From Anthracocystis setariae (taxonomy: Eukaryota; Basidiomycota; Ustilaginomycetes; Ustilaginales; Ustilaginaceae): a DNA stretch of 64,000 bases. The position numbers were made by a program, and so were the translations under genes. The DNA is taken from contig CAKMXJ010000007.1 in assembly GCA_928724745.1 (NCBI GenBank), forward strand, positions 1 to 64,000, read 5' to 3'. The notes under the pieces were generated by a model. It was not told the DNA's origin. It saw only the letters and a program-made list of their open reading frames with translations, and did no database searches. Shown piece by piece: positions 43,381 to 58,400 of the stretch. Each line of letters starts with the position of its first letter. The stretch's first letter is position 1.

Positions 43381-44434
43381 GAGTTCTGCGGCATGGTCAG
43401 ATAGCGCACAAGTCGCGCCGATAGCAAACTCGGCTCGCTTCGAAGTCGTTTTTCATGCAACCACGGTTGAGTATGGATCGGGAAGGACTACCGGATCCAA
43501 GCGACGGCAGAAGGATTGGCAATCATAGCGGTTATCTGCTACGCCAAAACTGAGCAGAGACGCTTTATCTAAGCGGTAGCTGAACGGTTCAATGCATATT
43601 TTCCAAGCGACGCCTTCCGATTGGTTCGCGTAAATCGTCCAGAGTGCCAAGGCTGAGCTGTCACTCTACGCGACCCAAAATCGTACCTACAGTATCTCGG
43701 CCTAATCATCATCAATCAACTCTGGCGAGCTTGGTTTCAGAGCCAAACTCACCCTTGTCCAATCGGAAGCCTGCGTATATACTCTGTCCAACGCCGCACC
43801 GCCTGATATGATAACGATCGCATCACGTGGCTGCATGGTCACCAAGCTCGCCCAACCCGGTCGCTATCTCAGACAATGTCAGCTCCCTGTGATGAATTTG
43901 GGTGCCGTTCCATTAGCCTTTATCTAGGAACACGACAAGCGCGGCAAAATACAGTACAATCAGACGGCGAGCTTATCTAGACGTTTCCTGAGTCCAAGAT
44001 TGTCACCTATCTCTACTCCGCATTTTCTGAAAGTCATGGACAGTGACACGAATGCTTGCCGCTATCTTTGCCTGGGCCGAAGCGGAGCACGTCTGGTCGA
44101 CGATACTCATGGCACGTAGCTAGTACTCATGGTATCTTGCGGGCTAACCGACAGGTAAAGCGGGCGCATGCAGGGTTTCGAGACAACGATAAGCATGCCG
44201 GCGGCGTCCCAAGCAGGCAATGCAAGGGTCTGGTGTCACTGATTACCGTCGCCTGGTGTTGACATGCAAGCCTTCACTCGACCCAACTCTGGTATTATAA
44301 GAACGACCCAGACCCAACTCGTTTGGTCTTTGAAACACAATCCCGTGAACCCTCCCGACATCCATAACAAGTGCCAACGAGCACAAGCCGGCAACGGGCT
44401 CAACACCACCACACATTCTACACCTACCAGCACC
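43047..44434. promoter_or_regulatory. Divergent promoter region between amine oxidase and permease
   Basis: This 1.4-kb region serves both genes. It contains a long compound microsatellite (43285-43380), three TACTGTA/TACAGTA motifs (43182, 43688, 43950), and TATTATAA at about 44293-44300, about 135 bp before the permease ATG. No other gene is supported. Confidence 0.55.
43285..43380. repeat. Compound microsatellite (CT)n(CA)n
   Basis: About 39 CT dinucleotides run straight into about nine CA dinucleotides. The tract lies about 240 bp upstream of the amine oxidase ATG. Such pyrimidine/purine tracts are length-unstable and nucleosome-excluding. Confidence 0.95.
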
Positions 44435-46066
44435 ATGGACGAAAAGGCCAAACCAATGTCTAGCAAGGATGCGACTGCGGCGCCCGAGATCAGCGTGTCT
44501 GAGCTGGACCGTCACGCACCGGGCACGTTTGAAAGCGCCGGGAGCGATGTGGAGCAGTTACAGGACTTTGGTGGTGGCGAAGGGATGCTTGGCAAGAAGC
44601 TTAGCACGCTAGGAGCGGTGGCGCTGGGCTACACTTCGCTTTCAACGTGGGTCGCGTTTTCTGCCAGTGCGGCTACGGCGCTAGCGAGTGGAGGTGCCAA
44701 CGTGTTGGTTTGGGGCATGATGATTGCGGGCTTATGCAACATGGCTGCTGCGGTGAGCATCGCCGAGCCAGCGTCGCAATTCCCCGATGCAGCGGGACAG
44801 GCAGCTTGGGTGTATCGGCTTCATGGACGCTTCCTTTCGTACGTGACATCGTGGACGGTGTTGCTGGGCTACGTGTTCCTCAGTGTGGCTGGCCAAGTGT
44901 TTCTGACGACGATCCTGCTGGCCATGATCAACCTCAGCTTTCCGTCGTACGTGATCCAGACCTGGCACGTTTCGGTGGGGATCATGGCGACGGCTGCCTT
45001 CGCGTTTGTGGTGGCAGGGATCGCGTCGAAGCTGGTATCTCGACTGAACGTGTTTTCGTTCACTTTGTCGGTGGTAGGGCTGGTGGTGGTGGTTCTGACG
45101 CTGGTGATCCAGTCGCGCGGCAACTACAACACAGTGGAATTTGCATTGGTCGACATTGCCAACTTGTCCGGATGGAACAACAACTTTGTGCCATGGGTGC
45201 TGGGACTTTCTCAAGCTGCTTTGTCCACCACGGCGCTTGATGCGCCGACGCACTTTTCCGAAGAGATGCCGAACCCAGCTCGACAAGTGCCGATCGCCAT
45301 GATTGGAGCGATGGGGATCAGCGTCGTGATCACGCTTGCGTATGCATTTGTGCTGGCGTTTACTCTGCCCCAGCTGGAGGACATCATCAACACACCGACT
45401 GGCTTCCCCTTCGCCGAGATCCTCAGGATCAAGACATCGCGGGTAGGAGCCATCGTACTGCTGCTAATTCCGCTGATGGCATTCCTGATCGCTACCGGTG
45501 ATATTGCCATGGCAGCGAGTCGATGCATCTACGGCTTCTCGCGTCAGGGTGGCTTCCCATTCTCAAATTTTTTCGGCAAGATCAACAAGCGCTTCGACTC
45601 TCCGCTTCGCGCCGGATTGCTGGTGTTCGTGTGTCAGAGCCTGATCGGACTGATCTACATTGGCAACTCGGCTGCGTTCAATGCGATTATCTCGACACCG
45701 ACACTTTTGCTGGGCGCTTCGTATGCGATCGTTGCCGGAGTGTGTCTGATCGCACGCCATCGGGCGGGCAGCGATGGCAAACCTCGGGTGGTGGTGCACG
45801 ATGGGATCGGATCGCAAAGCTCGCAAGAGTGTGGCAGCAAGTGGGACCCGCCGTTCAAGATGCCCAAAGCTTTGACGATCTGTGCCAACGTGATCACGAT
45901 CGTGTTTACGTTGCTGCTGTGCGTGTTCCTTTCGTTGCCGCCTTCGTATCCGGTGACGAGTGCCAACATGAACTACACATCGGTGTTTCTGGTGGGGAGC
46001 TTTGTGGTGCCCGTGGTCTGTTGGGTGCGATATCGCCATGTTTACAAAGGTCCTCTTGTACACTAG
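44435..46066 (+). CDS. APC-family permease (GABA/choline/amino-acid type)
   Basis: This encodes 543 residues from the ATG at 44435, which sits in strong context (CACCATGG). An earlier in-frame ATG at 44264 lies upstream of the TATA-like sequence and is less likely. Twelve hydrophobic segments begin at about residue 50. The early block GGANVLVWGMMIAGLCNMAA, then IAEPASQFPDAAGQAAWVYRL, is typical of the fungal Uga4/Hnm1-like branch, which carries GABA, choline, polyamines or amino acids into the cell. N-terminal 45 residues are polar and acidic, with Ser/Lys sites suitable for regulation. Its divergent position to a copper amine oxidase suggests an amine substrate, which is inference. Confidence 0.93.
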   Translation: MDEKAKPMSSKDATAAPEISVSELDRHAPGTFESAGSDVEQLQDFGGGEGMLGKKLSTLGAVALGYTSLSTWVAFSASAATALASGGANVLVWGMMIAGLCNMAAAVSIAEPASQFPDAAGQAAWVYRLHGRFLSYVTSWTVLLGYVFLSVAGQVFLTTILLAMINLSFPSYVIQTWHVSVGIMATAAFAFVVAGIASKLVSRLNVFSFTLSVVGLVVVVLTLVIQSRGNYNTVEFALVDIANLSGWNNNFVPWVLGLSQAALSTTALDAPTHFSEEMPNPARQVPIAMIGAMGISVVITLAYAFVLAFTLPQLEDIINTPTGFPFAEILRIKTSRVGAIVLLLIPLMAFLIATGDIAMAASRCIYGFSRQGGFPFSNFFGKINKRFDSPLRAGLLVFVCQSLIGLIYIGNSAAFNAIISTPTLLLGASYAIVAGVCLIARHRAGSDGKPRVVVHDGIGSQSSQECGSKWDPPFKMPKALTICANVITIVFTLLLCVFLSLPPSYPVTSANMNYTSVFLVGSFVVPVVCWVRYRHVYKGPLVH

Positions 46067-49485
<3,419 letters not shown>

Positions 49486-50152
49486 ATTGGTTCCGCTGTT
49501 TGTTTTTTTAGTTAACATTTCCCCAACCCTTTTTCTTCTTATGGAATTGCTCAATGTTGTTGCCGTAACGTTTTGGTTTGGCGTTGTTTGTGTGTGTGTC
49601 GCTTCTGTGCGAAATTCGGTTTTGAGGGAGGTTCAAAGTGAAGTGTTGAGAGAGAGGGTATGATTAACAGTAAGTTTGATTTTGCGGCACAAGTCGAGTC
49701 GGCGGGTTCTGATGAGAGTTTGAGTTGCGCAAATTTGGTACTGCGGGGGGGGGTTTGTGGGGGGGGGGGGGGGGGGATTCTATGACGAGTAAGCAGTGTG
49801 AGTGAACCTTTGGTTCGATTTGAGCTAGAATGGCTAACGTTGCCATATCCAAAAACGGACGAAGCACCAACCTCGTTCTCGTGACGGACGCCGCTGAGAC
49901 GATGGTTGCGGATACGACTAGCTGATGTCGCCCCGATTTTCGCAGATCGGGAGCCGGTTGGGGGGTTGAATTGGTTTAGCCGGTTATCGTGCCTGAGACA
50001 TTTTGGTCCAACCAGAAGCAACGTGCTTGCCGTTATCGCCCTACATCACAAAGCTGCTCTCTCTCTCTCCGACGATACCCAACATAGTAAGGCATTCTCG
50101 TACCGTGGTTTCAGTGGTGTTGGAATGGCAGGGGCTGAGCGGCTCGTTGACG
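49486..50152. other. Intergenic between KatG and second Zn2Cys6 gene
   Basis: This 667-bp gap has two poly-G runs at 49745-49753 (9 G) and 49759-49776 (18 G). These may form a G-quadruplex and are prone to sequencing error. No gene is supported. Confidence 0.5.
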
Positions 50153-52825
50153 ATGCAGGACAAAGGGCCGATAAGCAGCTCTGAAGGCGGTCGTGTAGGC
50201 TCCAGTTCTCCTCATGGAGAAACCGAACGCTCCCCGAAACGCCAAAAGAACAGCCACCCTGCTCCCTCAGCGACTGTCGATGATCATGATCAGAATGGTG
50301 CTGCGCAGCATTCAACACAGTCAAGGCTCTCGGTCAGTGACGCCAACGCTCCCGCCAAGAGCATCACGTCGTCGTCCACCACGACCGCGGGTATCATTGC
50401 CGCCAAGATACCCGATGCCTCGTCCAGCTCGCGAACGAGTTTGATCCATACAAAGGTGCCTCCACCGGTACATAAGCGACGCTTCACTCGCAGTCGTACA
50501 GGATGCAGTACTTGTCGCGTTCGCAAGGTCAAATGTGACGAGGCAAGACCACATTGCCGCCGATGCCTCGAGGACGGACGATCTTGCCAGGGGTATACGG
50601 AGGCCGAACAAAAGCAGACCACTGGCCCGATACACTCTCCATCACATGCGCAGGTACGAAGATCCACCTCGGGGGCTTCCTCACCAAATGCATCGACATT
50701 CCAGGTTGACCAGCAAACGCGACTCCGCACAAAACAGCACCACGTCCATCAGGCACGATCGGTTCATATGCATCCTCGGAACGAACAGACATCCGTCGCA
50801 TCGACATCAACACCATATCCTGCCGCATCTCCTCAGCATCTGGATGACTGGATCGAACTGCTGTGTGCTTCCATCGGCAACGACATCCCACAACCCAGTG
50901 CAGGCCTGCATGGGCTGAACCACGCTTCGAAAAAGGCGAGCTCGCACGGCAAGACCACGCACAGTCGTAATCTCGAGCGTCGCACAGCTATACCTCCGTC
51001 TCACGAGGGCTCAGATTACAACCAGAGCCTCTCCGCATTAGCTGAGGCCGCGATGGGCGAACATGCTGCACCCGCCGAAGCTGCCGCATCGCCAGGCTGG
51101 CTCGACGAAGACTGGCTCTCGATCCTCTCCTCCTCCTCCGTCCTCTCTGACCACGGCCACACCGCACAAGATGAATCACCATCCCAAACCCGCGTCACAC
51201 TACCGGCTTTCGAGCAGATCTCCGAAGCAGACCTGCAGAGACGCATTCGAAGTCTGTGCGTCACTCGTATCCAGTTCGAATCAGTCTCGTTCTTCTTCAA
51301 CACCACGGTGCGATGCTTCCATCTGCTCTCAGCAGAGACCAACGTCTGGCGCATCTTCTTCGCCCAGCTGGCGTCGGTTTCATCCATGATCCTCGATCTG
51401 ATCGGGTGCCTGGGCTTGACCCATCTGAGCCGCTCGCAAGACCATCGCAAAAAGGCACTGGCGCATGCTCATTTTTCGCGCTGCAAGACGGAATGGGATG
51501 CAATGGTGGGGCCGTTGCACACGCAGGAGGCGATCGAGCACGCTGCATTGCAAGTGCACTCGGCTCAGTCTGTGCTAGAGGTGCTGGCAGGTACGATACT
51601 GATCGGGCATGTCGAACAGCTCGGCCGCGGTTTCGCCAACAGCTCTCGCCCATGCACCGCGCTGGCCATCACACTGATACGGCAGGTGCTTTCACCGCAG
51701 ACTCGGAACGATCGCGACACGAGGTGGGTGGATGAGCTGGATCAAGGACCGGGATCTGCGTTTCGGTTCTTTGTGCGCATTCTGCTATGGTGGGAGACCA
51801 TGTCGCGCACCATGGGACCTGGTAGCGAGCAGGGCGACGTGTTGGATATTTTCCAGCATGCTTATCGTTGGGAAGAGGAAGGCGACGATAAGGATCCCAT
51901 CGAATGCTCGACGCAGTGTGTCGTAGGATGGCCGCTGGATCTTCTGGAGGCTGTGGAGCAGACCACAAGGCTAGCGCAGAACAAGGAGATTCTGGCTTTG
52001 CAGCCTCGTGTCGCGACGTCGACGCCGTTGGTCATGCCGAGTGTGACGCTGTCGCATGCGTTTGAGGGTAGGATCTCGCTAGAGCTTCAGCAACAGATCG
52101 ATACGGTGGAGACGCAGATCCGATTGGCGCAGCCGTTGCCGTTGGTTCAGGATGATAGCATTGCGGCAGAGTTGCGCTACTTGATCTTTGAGTGTCTCCA
52201 GTCAGCTTGTCTGGTGTACTTCTGCAAGGTGCTGCTCAAGTCGACCGACGCGGTGTGGTTCGAAGTCGACAAGGTGACGCGGTTTCTGGAGCGGAAACAG
52301 CACGGTGACGGTGCAGGCTCGGAAGCAGCTCGAGGGGGGAAAGTGGATGATTTGCAGATAGCGAGGGCGATGGAGATGCGGGGAAAGTGGTGGGTGCGAG
52401 CACCGGATGGTGCTTTGATCTGGGCGTACTTCCAGTGCGCGTCCGAGATCTTTGGAGCCTTGGAACCGACCATGGAAAGCGTGCAGCAACAGCATACGGT
52501 TGGGTGGCAGGTTGGGAAAGGGGAGCCGGTCAAGTTGGCACTCGGTTCACAACTGACGATGGGGACGGAGGTGTATCAGGGGTTTGCGCAGTCGCGTTCG
52601 GAAAGGAGACAGCGGTGTAGAAGGTCATTGTTGGTGTGGGAGAAGTTCGACGAGATCCAGTGTGTTTTTCTGTGCAGGCATCTGCTAAAGGCGGTTTGGG
52701 ATAGGAGGGATGTGTATGAGTTAGAGCAGGAGCAAGAGGGAGGGAGCAAGGCGAGGTATGATCAGGCCAAAGAGTTGGGCGAGATTTGTAGGCAGAGGAG
52801 GTGGAGGCAGCCGTTGATCTTTTAA
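50153..52825 (+). CDS. Zn(II)2Cys6 transcription factor
   Basis: This encodes 890 residues from ATG 50153; the open frame upstream starts at TTG. A classic zinc cluster lies at residues 118-145: CSTCRVRKVKC, five residues, CRRC, then a final Cys, preceded by the basic KRRFTRSRTG. A disordered Ser/Thr/His-rich region follows (about 150-300). The C-terminal 500 residues are helical and fit the fungal-specific regulatory domain seen with this GCSTCRxRKVKCDE type of cluster. The protein binds DNA in the nucleus; target genes are unknown. It is the nearest regulator to KatG, the permease and the amine oxidase, which makes it a candidate pathway regulator. Confidence 0.92.
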   Translation: MQDKGPISSSEGGRVGSSSPHGETERSPKRQKNSHPAPSATVDDHDQNGAAQHSTQSRLSVSDANAPAKSITSSSTTTAGIIAAKIPDASSSSRTSLIHTKVPPPVHKRRFTRSRTGCSTCRVRKVKCDEARPHCRRCLEDGRSCQGYTEAEQKQTTGPIHSPSHAQVRRSTSGASSPNASTFQVDQQTRLRTKQHHVHQARSVHMHPRNEQTSVASTSTPYPAASPQHLDDWIELLCASIGNDIPQPSAGLHGLNHASKKASSHGKTTHSRNLERRTAIPPSHEGSDYNQSLSALAEAAMGEHAAPAEAAASPGWLDEDWLSILSSSSVLSDHGHTAQDESPSQTRVTLPAFEQISEADLQRRIRSLCVTRIQFESVSFFFNTTVRCFHLLSAETNVWRIFFAQLASVSSMILDLIGCLGLTHLSRSQDHRKKALAHAHFSRCKTEWDAMVGPLHTQEAIEHAALQVHSAQSVLEVLAGTILIGHVEQLGRGFANSSRPCTALAITLIRQVLSPQTRNDRDTRWVDELDQGPGSAFRFFVRILLWWETMSRTMGPGSEQGDVLDIFQHAYRWEEEGDDKDPIECSTQCVVGWPLDLLEAVEQTTRLAQNKEILALQPRVATSTPLVMPSVTLSHAFEGRISLELQQQIDTVETQIRLAQPLPLVQDDSIAAELRYLIFECLQSACLVYFCKVLLKSTDAVWFEVDKVTRFLERKQHGDGAGSEAARGGKVDDLQIARAMEMRGKWWVRAPDGALIWAYFQCASEIFGALEPTMESVQQQHTVGWQVGKGEPVKLALGSQLTMGTEVYQGFAQSRSERRQRCRRSLLVWEKFDEIQCVFLCRHLLKAVWDRRDVYELEQEQEGGSKARYDQAKELGEICRQRRWRQPLIF

Positions 52826-53894
52826 TGCACACTATATAAATGCACCTGCACCTGCACCTACTCGCTAGCATGTGTGCTTTGCGAGTAGAACATCATATCC
52901 CCAGTGTCGTGCCGTGTCGTGTCGAGATGCCGCAGACGAAACCCTTCAAGCAAGTAGATTGGTCGCCTCGTAGGCACTTTTGCAGTACGCAATGTCACCT
53001 GCATGTCTCTCTCGTAGGCGTGACCGTGTCAGGTGACCGCAAAATGGAGGACGGCTACGTTGAACAGCTTGCTTGGCGGAACAGGACGGTCAGCTTTCTT
53101 GCCCGAGGTGCGATCAAGTCCAATATAGTAGTAGCAGTAGAGTAGTATTGCGAGGCGCCATGGTTAAAACCACCAGAGTAAAGTGCCCATCAGCGATCGG
53201 CTTGGTCCGACATTCTCTGCTCTGCACATGGCAAATGAAACGTTCACCATCCTGAAAACAAGTGATTTCGGAGAATACAGTACAATACTGGACTGCACTG
53301 TGACCAGAGATGTGCAAGTGCAGCTTGGGGTTGCGTCGGCGTGCATGAGCGTGCGTGCGCTTGCGTGCGGGCATGCGGGCGTGGGTGTTGGATTCAGAAA
53401 TCGCGGATGAGCCGCCATAAGATAAGAAATAAAATCCAAATTATTTATTTTTTATTACTGTTCACACAAAAGGAGCCAGGTAGCGCGCGTCGGAAGAGCG
53501 CAGTCAGTTCTGCAGCCCAGCGGCACAACAGTTCACTTCAGCATGGGCCCCAAGCAGACAGAGACAGCACAGCACAGCACAGCATAGCATAGCACACTCA
53601 GCCGACAAACTTACTCTGGAAATGAGAAAATCGCCGAGGCTCCTATTTTTCCTTTTCTTTTCCCTTTTTTTTTTCCCTTTTTTTTTTTTTTTTTTTTTTG
53701 TTTTTTGGTTGGTTGATTGGTTGGTTGGTTTCGGTGTTGTTCCCCTTTCACCTCGACTGCGCTTGGTTGGCTTGGCATCGGTTGATCCGTTTCACATCCA
53801 TCATCATCATCATCATCATCACCATCATCGGCAGTTCCACATCCACGATTGTCACCTCACCACAACTGCTGTTAGGGTTGGGACATTCGTCAGC
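52826..53894. other. Intergenic with T-rich leader
   Basis: This 1.1-kb gap contains a TACAGTA at 53276, repeated CACAG/CATAG words (53567-53595), a long T/pyrimidine tract (about 53645-53720) and (CAT)n at about 53797-53828 just before the next ATG. No gene is supported; the frame that extends upstream of 53895 is low-complexity translation of the T-tract. Confidence 0.5.
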
Positions 53895-55166
53895 ATGTCC
53901 GAACCATACCACCACGCTTCCGCAGCCGACGCTTACGGTACCGCCTCGCACGACTATCCTGTTCGACACTCGATCGAAACTCCCCTCCACGCTTCGGTAC
54001 CCATCGCTGGCTCAGGAGCATATGACGCTCCCCACACCACCAATCCCTATGTTTATTCTCGAGCGGCTGGCGACGAACACAATGCCGACGCAAACCACCA
54101 GGAAGACGTCGACGACGACGACGACGACGACGATGATGATCAAGACTGGAATGTCTACGATGACTTCAACATGACCCGTCCTACGCCGCATCGTACATCT
54201 ACGTCTGGCGAAGCCGCGTTTTGGGATGAAAGTAAGCCCTCGCTCGTCGAGACGCCCTACTCGGACGCTCCGGGTAACCGCAAGTCGCTGTTGCGCTCCG
54301 AAGCGTTCGGCTTCGATGTGAGGAATGCCGATCCTCGTCGTTCCATCATCGCCCGCGATGCCAACAAGCGCGATTCCCAGTTTTCGTCCGCCCTCAACCC
54401 ATCCAGCAACGCCATCTCCGGCATGGGTCCGCGTCACGCCGATTCCACCACCGGTATCGAGCTCATCACCGTGCCCGCGCTCGGCGAAGAATTCACCAAG
54501 GAAGAGCTGCGCTCCATGACAAAGTCAGGCAAGCGCAGGAGGAAGCGTGCGCATCGTAACAAGAAATGCCAGCTCTGGGTGTCAGGCGAGGATCATCTGT
54601 GGGGCTGGTTGTCACCGCGTGTGGCCGTGTTTGTTGCGTTTTTCTTCTTTGTCGCGCTCGCCGTGTTGTTGTTCTTTGTGATCCCAAGGGTGCCGACCTT
54701 TGCCATCCTGTCCACCAACCCCGTCACGGCGATCCCCAATGGAGCCTCCATGCAGGTCTACCAGAAACTCAACTTTTCCATGGAAATGGGCTTCAACCTT
54801 CGCGCCGACAACCGCGCCGGCTGGATCACATCGCAAGCGCGAAACCTCGAGCTTGAAGTCACCGACTTGAACACCTATCGCAAGGTCGGTCTAGGCAAGA
54901 TGGACAGTCTCGCCATCGGTGGTCGGGGCAATACGGTGTTCCAGTTCCCAGTGCAGTTTGGCTATGTCTCGTTGAATACCAGTGGAGACCAGACGTTCCA
55001 GGACTTTTACCAGGGATGTGGGCCTAATATCCCCGGCGTTACCCGACCCACGCTGAATCTGGCGCTCAAGTTGAGCTTAACCATCCAGGGGCTTATAGGT
55101 ACCAAGGTGACAAATACCCAGATCAACAATGTCGTTTGTCCCTTTACGCTGCAGAATTATCAGTAG
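53895..55166 (+). CDS. LEA2-type single-pass membrane protein
   Basis: This encodes 423 residues from ATG 53895. The N-terminal 215 residues are polar and disordered, with a run of ten Asp at about 73-82 encoded by (GAC)n. A strongly basic patch (KSGKRRRKRAHRNKK, about 211-224) precedes a single transmembrane helix at about 242-264. The C-terminal part (about 270-423) is a beta-rich domain of the LEA2/water-stress type, with NPVTAIPNGASMQVYQKLNF, and ends in the Cys-containing VVCPFTLQNYQ. This is a type II membrane arrangement. Fungal relatives sit in vacuolar, plasma or other membranes; function is not established. It converges with NOC3 (237 bp). Confidence 0.85.
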   Translation: MSEPYHHASAADAYGTASHDYPVRHSIETPLHASVPIAGSGAYDAPHTTNPYVYSRAAGDEHNADANHQEDVDDDDDDDDDDQDWNVYDDFNMTRPTPHRTSTSGEAAFWDESKPSLVETPYSDAPGNRKSLLRSEAFGFDVRNADPRRSIIARDANKRDSQFSSALNPSSNAISGMGPRHADSTTGIELITVPALGEEFTKEELRSMTKSGKRRRKRAHRNKKCQLWVSGEDHLWGWLSPRVAVFVAFFFFVALAVLLFFVIPRVPTFAILSTNPVTAIPNGASMQVYQKLNFSMEMGFNLRADNRAGWITSQARNLELEVTDLNTYRKVGLGKMDSLAIGGRGNTVFQFPVQFGYVSLNTSGDQTFQDFYQGCGPNIPGVTRPTLNLALKLSLTIQGLIGTKVTNTQINNVVCPFTLQNYQ

Positions 55167-55403
55167 AATAGTAGCGTGCAAGGGGTGTTTTTTTCATTTT
55201 TATTTTTATTTTTTTTGGCTCAATAATGGACAGTCTTTTCGAATGCTTCTTCTCGTCGTTAGTGTTTGTTTGAGCGATGCGTTGTGTGGACAAGTTTCAA
55301 CAGCCTTCCAACAGCAGTGTGGCGAAACGTCTTTCTTAACGATTGTGATGGGCTCGACTTTGGCGTTAAAGAGATCTGATTTCGGCTGCGAAAGTATCGG
55401 CGG

Positions 55404-58400
55404 CTACGATTGGTTGTGATTCCTAAGAGCCCATACACGGTCTGCCTCGACGGCCAATTCCTGGTTTGCCATTCGCTTCAAGTGTGCCAACTCCCAAGCG
55501 ATGTTCTGGCCGGATTGAAGAACGCCACTGGTGTTCAAGTTTGCGCCCTCGCTCTGGTAGCTACCGTTTCGACTGCGGTCTTCGAGATCGAGCAAGGCCA
55601 GTTGTGAGTCGGCACTGGCGCTCGTGCTCTGCTTGGTCAACAAGTGCGCTACCAATCCGAGCACTTTCCTCGGTCCCGACGTCGCCGATACCGGCAGATG
55701 CAGAGAGATGATGGCGAGTCTTTTCGCAAAGCCAGCTAGGATGTGTGGCGCAAAGCGCGAACGCGATCGGATAAGGATGGCATACAGCGAATCGAGCGCT
55801 AGGTCGACAATCGTCGAGGTGGACGAGGACAGCTGCAGATGCGTCTCGTTGACAAAGGGGAGGTAGAAAAGGGTAGCGTAGAAGTGCGAGAGGAGGTCGG
55901 TAAGGTCGAGGTTGAGGATCGAAGTCTCCTGTTGACCCAGGAAGAGATCGAACGTGGTTTTCAACGACACGATGATATGTCGGATCGTTCGCGTGAGCGT
56001 AGTTTGGTCCAGCAGAACATTGGCATCGTCCAACTCGTCTTCCGAGTCTTCCGGCTCGGAATCGTTCTGTTCCTTGTTCTCCTCGAGCAACGCCGCATTG
56101 ACCTGAACATGCTGTTTGAGCACATTAAGCAGATCGCGGAAGAAATCCACATTGACCCGATGCGCATACCGACTCAACCCATCCAACGTACTCTCCAACA
56201 CGCCCAACGCCACACTCCCAATCGGCGCCTTGAGCACGGTAAAGTACAACACAAACACGAGCTTCAACGTCTCGGTGTGATTCCTTTCCCTCTCCTCTCG
56301 ATCCACCTCGGCCGAAGCCTCCTTCATCTCATCCTCGATCGCCTTGAGTTCCTTCTGCTTCTTCACCTGCTTCTTGCTCGCATGGGTCGCCAACCCCTTC
56401 CTCACCTCCTTCGCCCTCACCCCCTTGCCTCCACCCTTCTTGCCTTTCTCGCGCGCCTTCATCGCCGCACGCTTCTCCTCCCACTCCTTCCGCGCCTTCT
56501 CCGCCTCCTTCTCCGGATCCACCGACGTCGTGGTAGAAGCGCGCTTGTTGCCGAGCTCATCCTTGAGTCGCAGGAAGAGCAGGATATCGAGCACGCGCGA
56601 ATTGATCTTGAATCGCCTCTCCTTGGTCATGCGGTGAATCAACCGCACCACTTCCAACGACACCTCGCCGCTCAAATCCGCCAACACCACCGTCTTGATC
56701 GCCCCAAAACAACTCTCCTCATCCCTCCCCCACGTTCGACGCGACATCCTCGCAATCATCACGCCCAGAATATTTTGCCGGAAATTGAAATGCGTAGCGC
56801 GCTCCGCCAACGTCGTAAACACCTTGACCGCCGTCTTCTCGAGCTTCCCCACGCCCGCAGCTACACTCTTCCTCTTCTTGTCCTTGCCACCTGCCTCCCC
56901 ATTCGCCGCACTGGCAGCTGCCTTCAACTCATTCTCACACAGCTCTAGGTAGTCGCGGTACACGGCAACCAACCCCGCCTCGAACTCCCTCCTCCTCGCC
57001 ACATCCTGACCGACCTTCTCGTCGCGCTCCTTGTCCGTCAGCGCGCGAATTCGATACCCGGGCAGGATATCCACGAACACCGCCAACAGACTCAACACCG
57101 CCAGCTGGCGCACCGCCACGGGCACGTCGATCCTGGTGGGTCGCGCGCGCGCCTTTCCGATCTCCGCCTGTTCTGCGCGGATCTCGACGATCTTCTCGGG
57201 TGGCGCCGAGATCGTCGGCGCCGCAAACACGGCGAGGCGACGCAGCATGCCGAGGTTCACTTCAGGGTCGGCGATGATGGTGGATGAGAGCGAGGCGATC
57301 TGGTTGCGTGCTAGGAGGAGCGTGCGTTTCTGTGCGTCGGCCACGGCGGTTTTGTAGGCGAGGATGGCTTTGCGATTTTTCGAGGATGCAGGCGGTGGTG
57401 CGGGTAGGCGGGATGCGTGCGAGGTGAGGAGGATCTCGTATGGTGCGGTGAGGTTGAATCGCGAGGAGTGGGTGATGGAAGAGTGCGGGACCGCAGGTGT
57501 CGAAGGTGCCGCTTCGGGTTCTGAATCGCTGTCCTGGGTTTTGGGGAGCGGAGCGTGTACTGCGCGACTGGTCTTCTTGGTGGGCGCCTCGTCTTCCGAG
57601 AAGGATGACGAGGCGTATTCGGAACCGAGACCTTCGGGCTCGCTATCTTGTCGCATGTCCTCGTCTTGATCTTGATCTTGATCTTCGTCTTCATCGCTCG
57701 AGTCAGCTGTAGGGTCGTCCGATTCGTCATCCGAGAGCTTTCGAACAGGCAGTTTGGCGTTGACCCTCTTCTTGCGTTCCTCTTCGATCAGGTAGGTTTC
57801 TCGAGCCTTGCGCTTCCCCAGTCGGGCCAAATATGCCGCCTCGGTATCTTGCTCGCTTCCTTTTTTGGTCTTGGCTTTCTTGGCAGCCAGTTGTTCGTCC
57901 GACGAACTGGCACCACCAACCTCTTCGCCTTCAGAGATGTCGCTGTATTCCTGAAAGTTCTTCTTCTCCCCCTCTCCCTCCTCGTCGGAGATATCACTCA
58001 TCTCGTCATCATACTCAGAATCCGAGGGCGGCTGCGTGAGTCTCGCCTTCTTCTCGGCTGCGATCCTCTTCCTCTCCTCCTCGAACTCCTTACGGTCACT
58101 CCTTTTCAGATCCTTCGCCTTCGCCTTGGCGTCCTTCTGCGACACATTGAGCGTCTTGTTCCTCTCGAGTCCAGAAAGAAACGCCAAATTCGACGCCGAC
58201 ACCGTCTTGACGCGTACATCGTCCGCGGCGTCTTCAGCATCGTCGGAGGCGACGGACGACGCCTCGTCCGATTCGGGCTCGTACTCGTCATCGTCCACCC
58301 GGAACGGCGTCGGCAACGGCGGCTGAGCCGAGGTCGAAGCAGCAGCAGCATCGTCTTCGTCCGAGTCGGAATCGTCGGGGCGGTGGATGTACATGTCCAT

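Noticed and set aside
53622..53894. N-terminal extension of the LEA2 protein rich in Phe and His
   Set aside because: It translates a T-tract and a (CAT)n repeat; ATG at 53895 begins the sensible protein.
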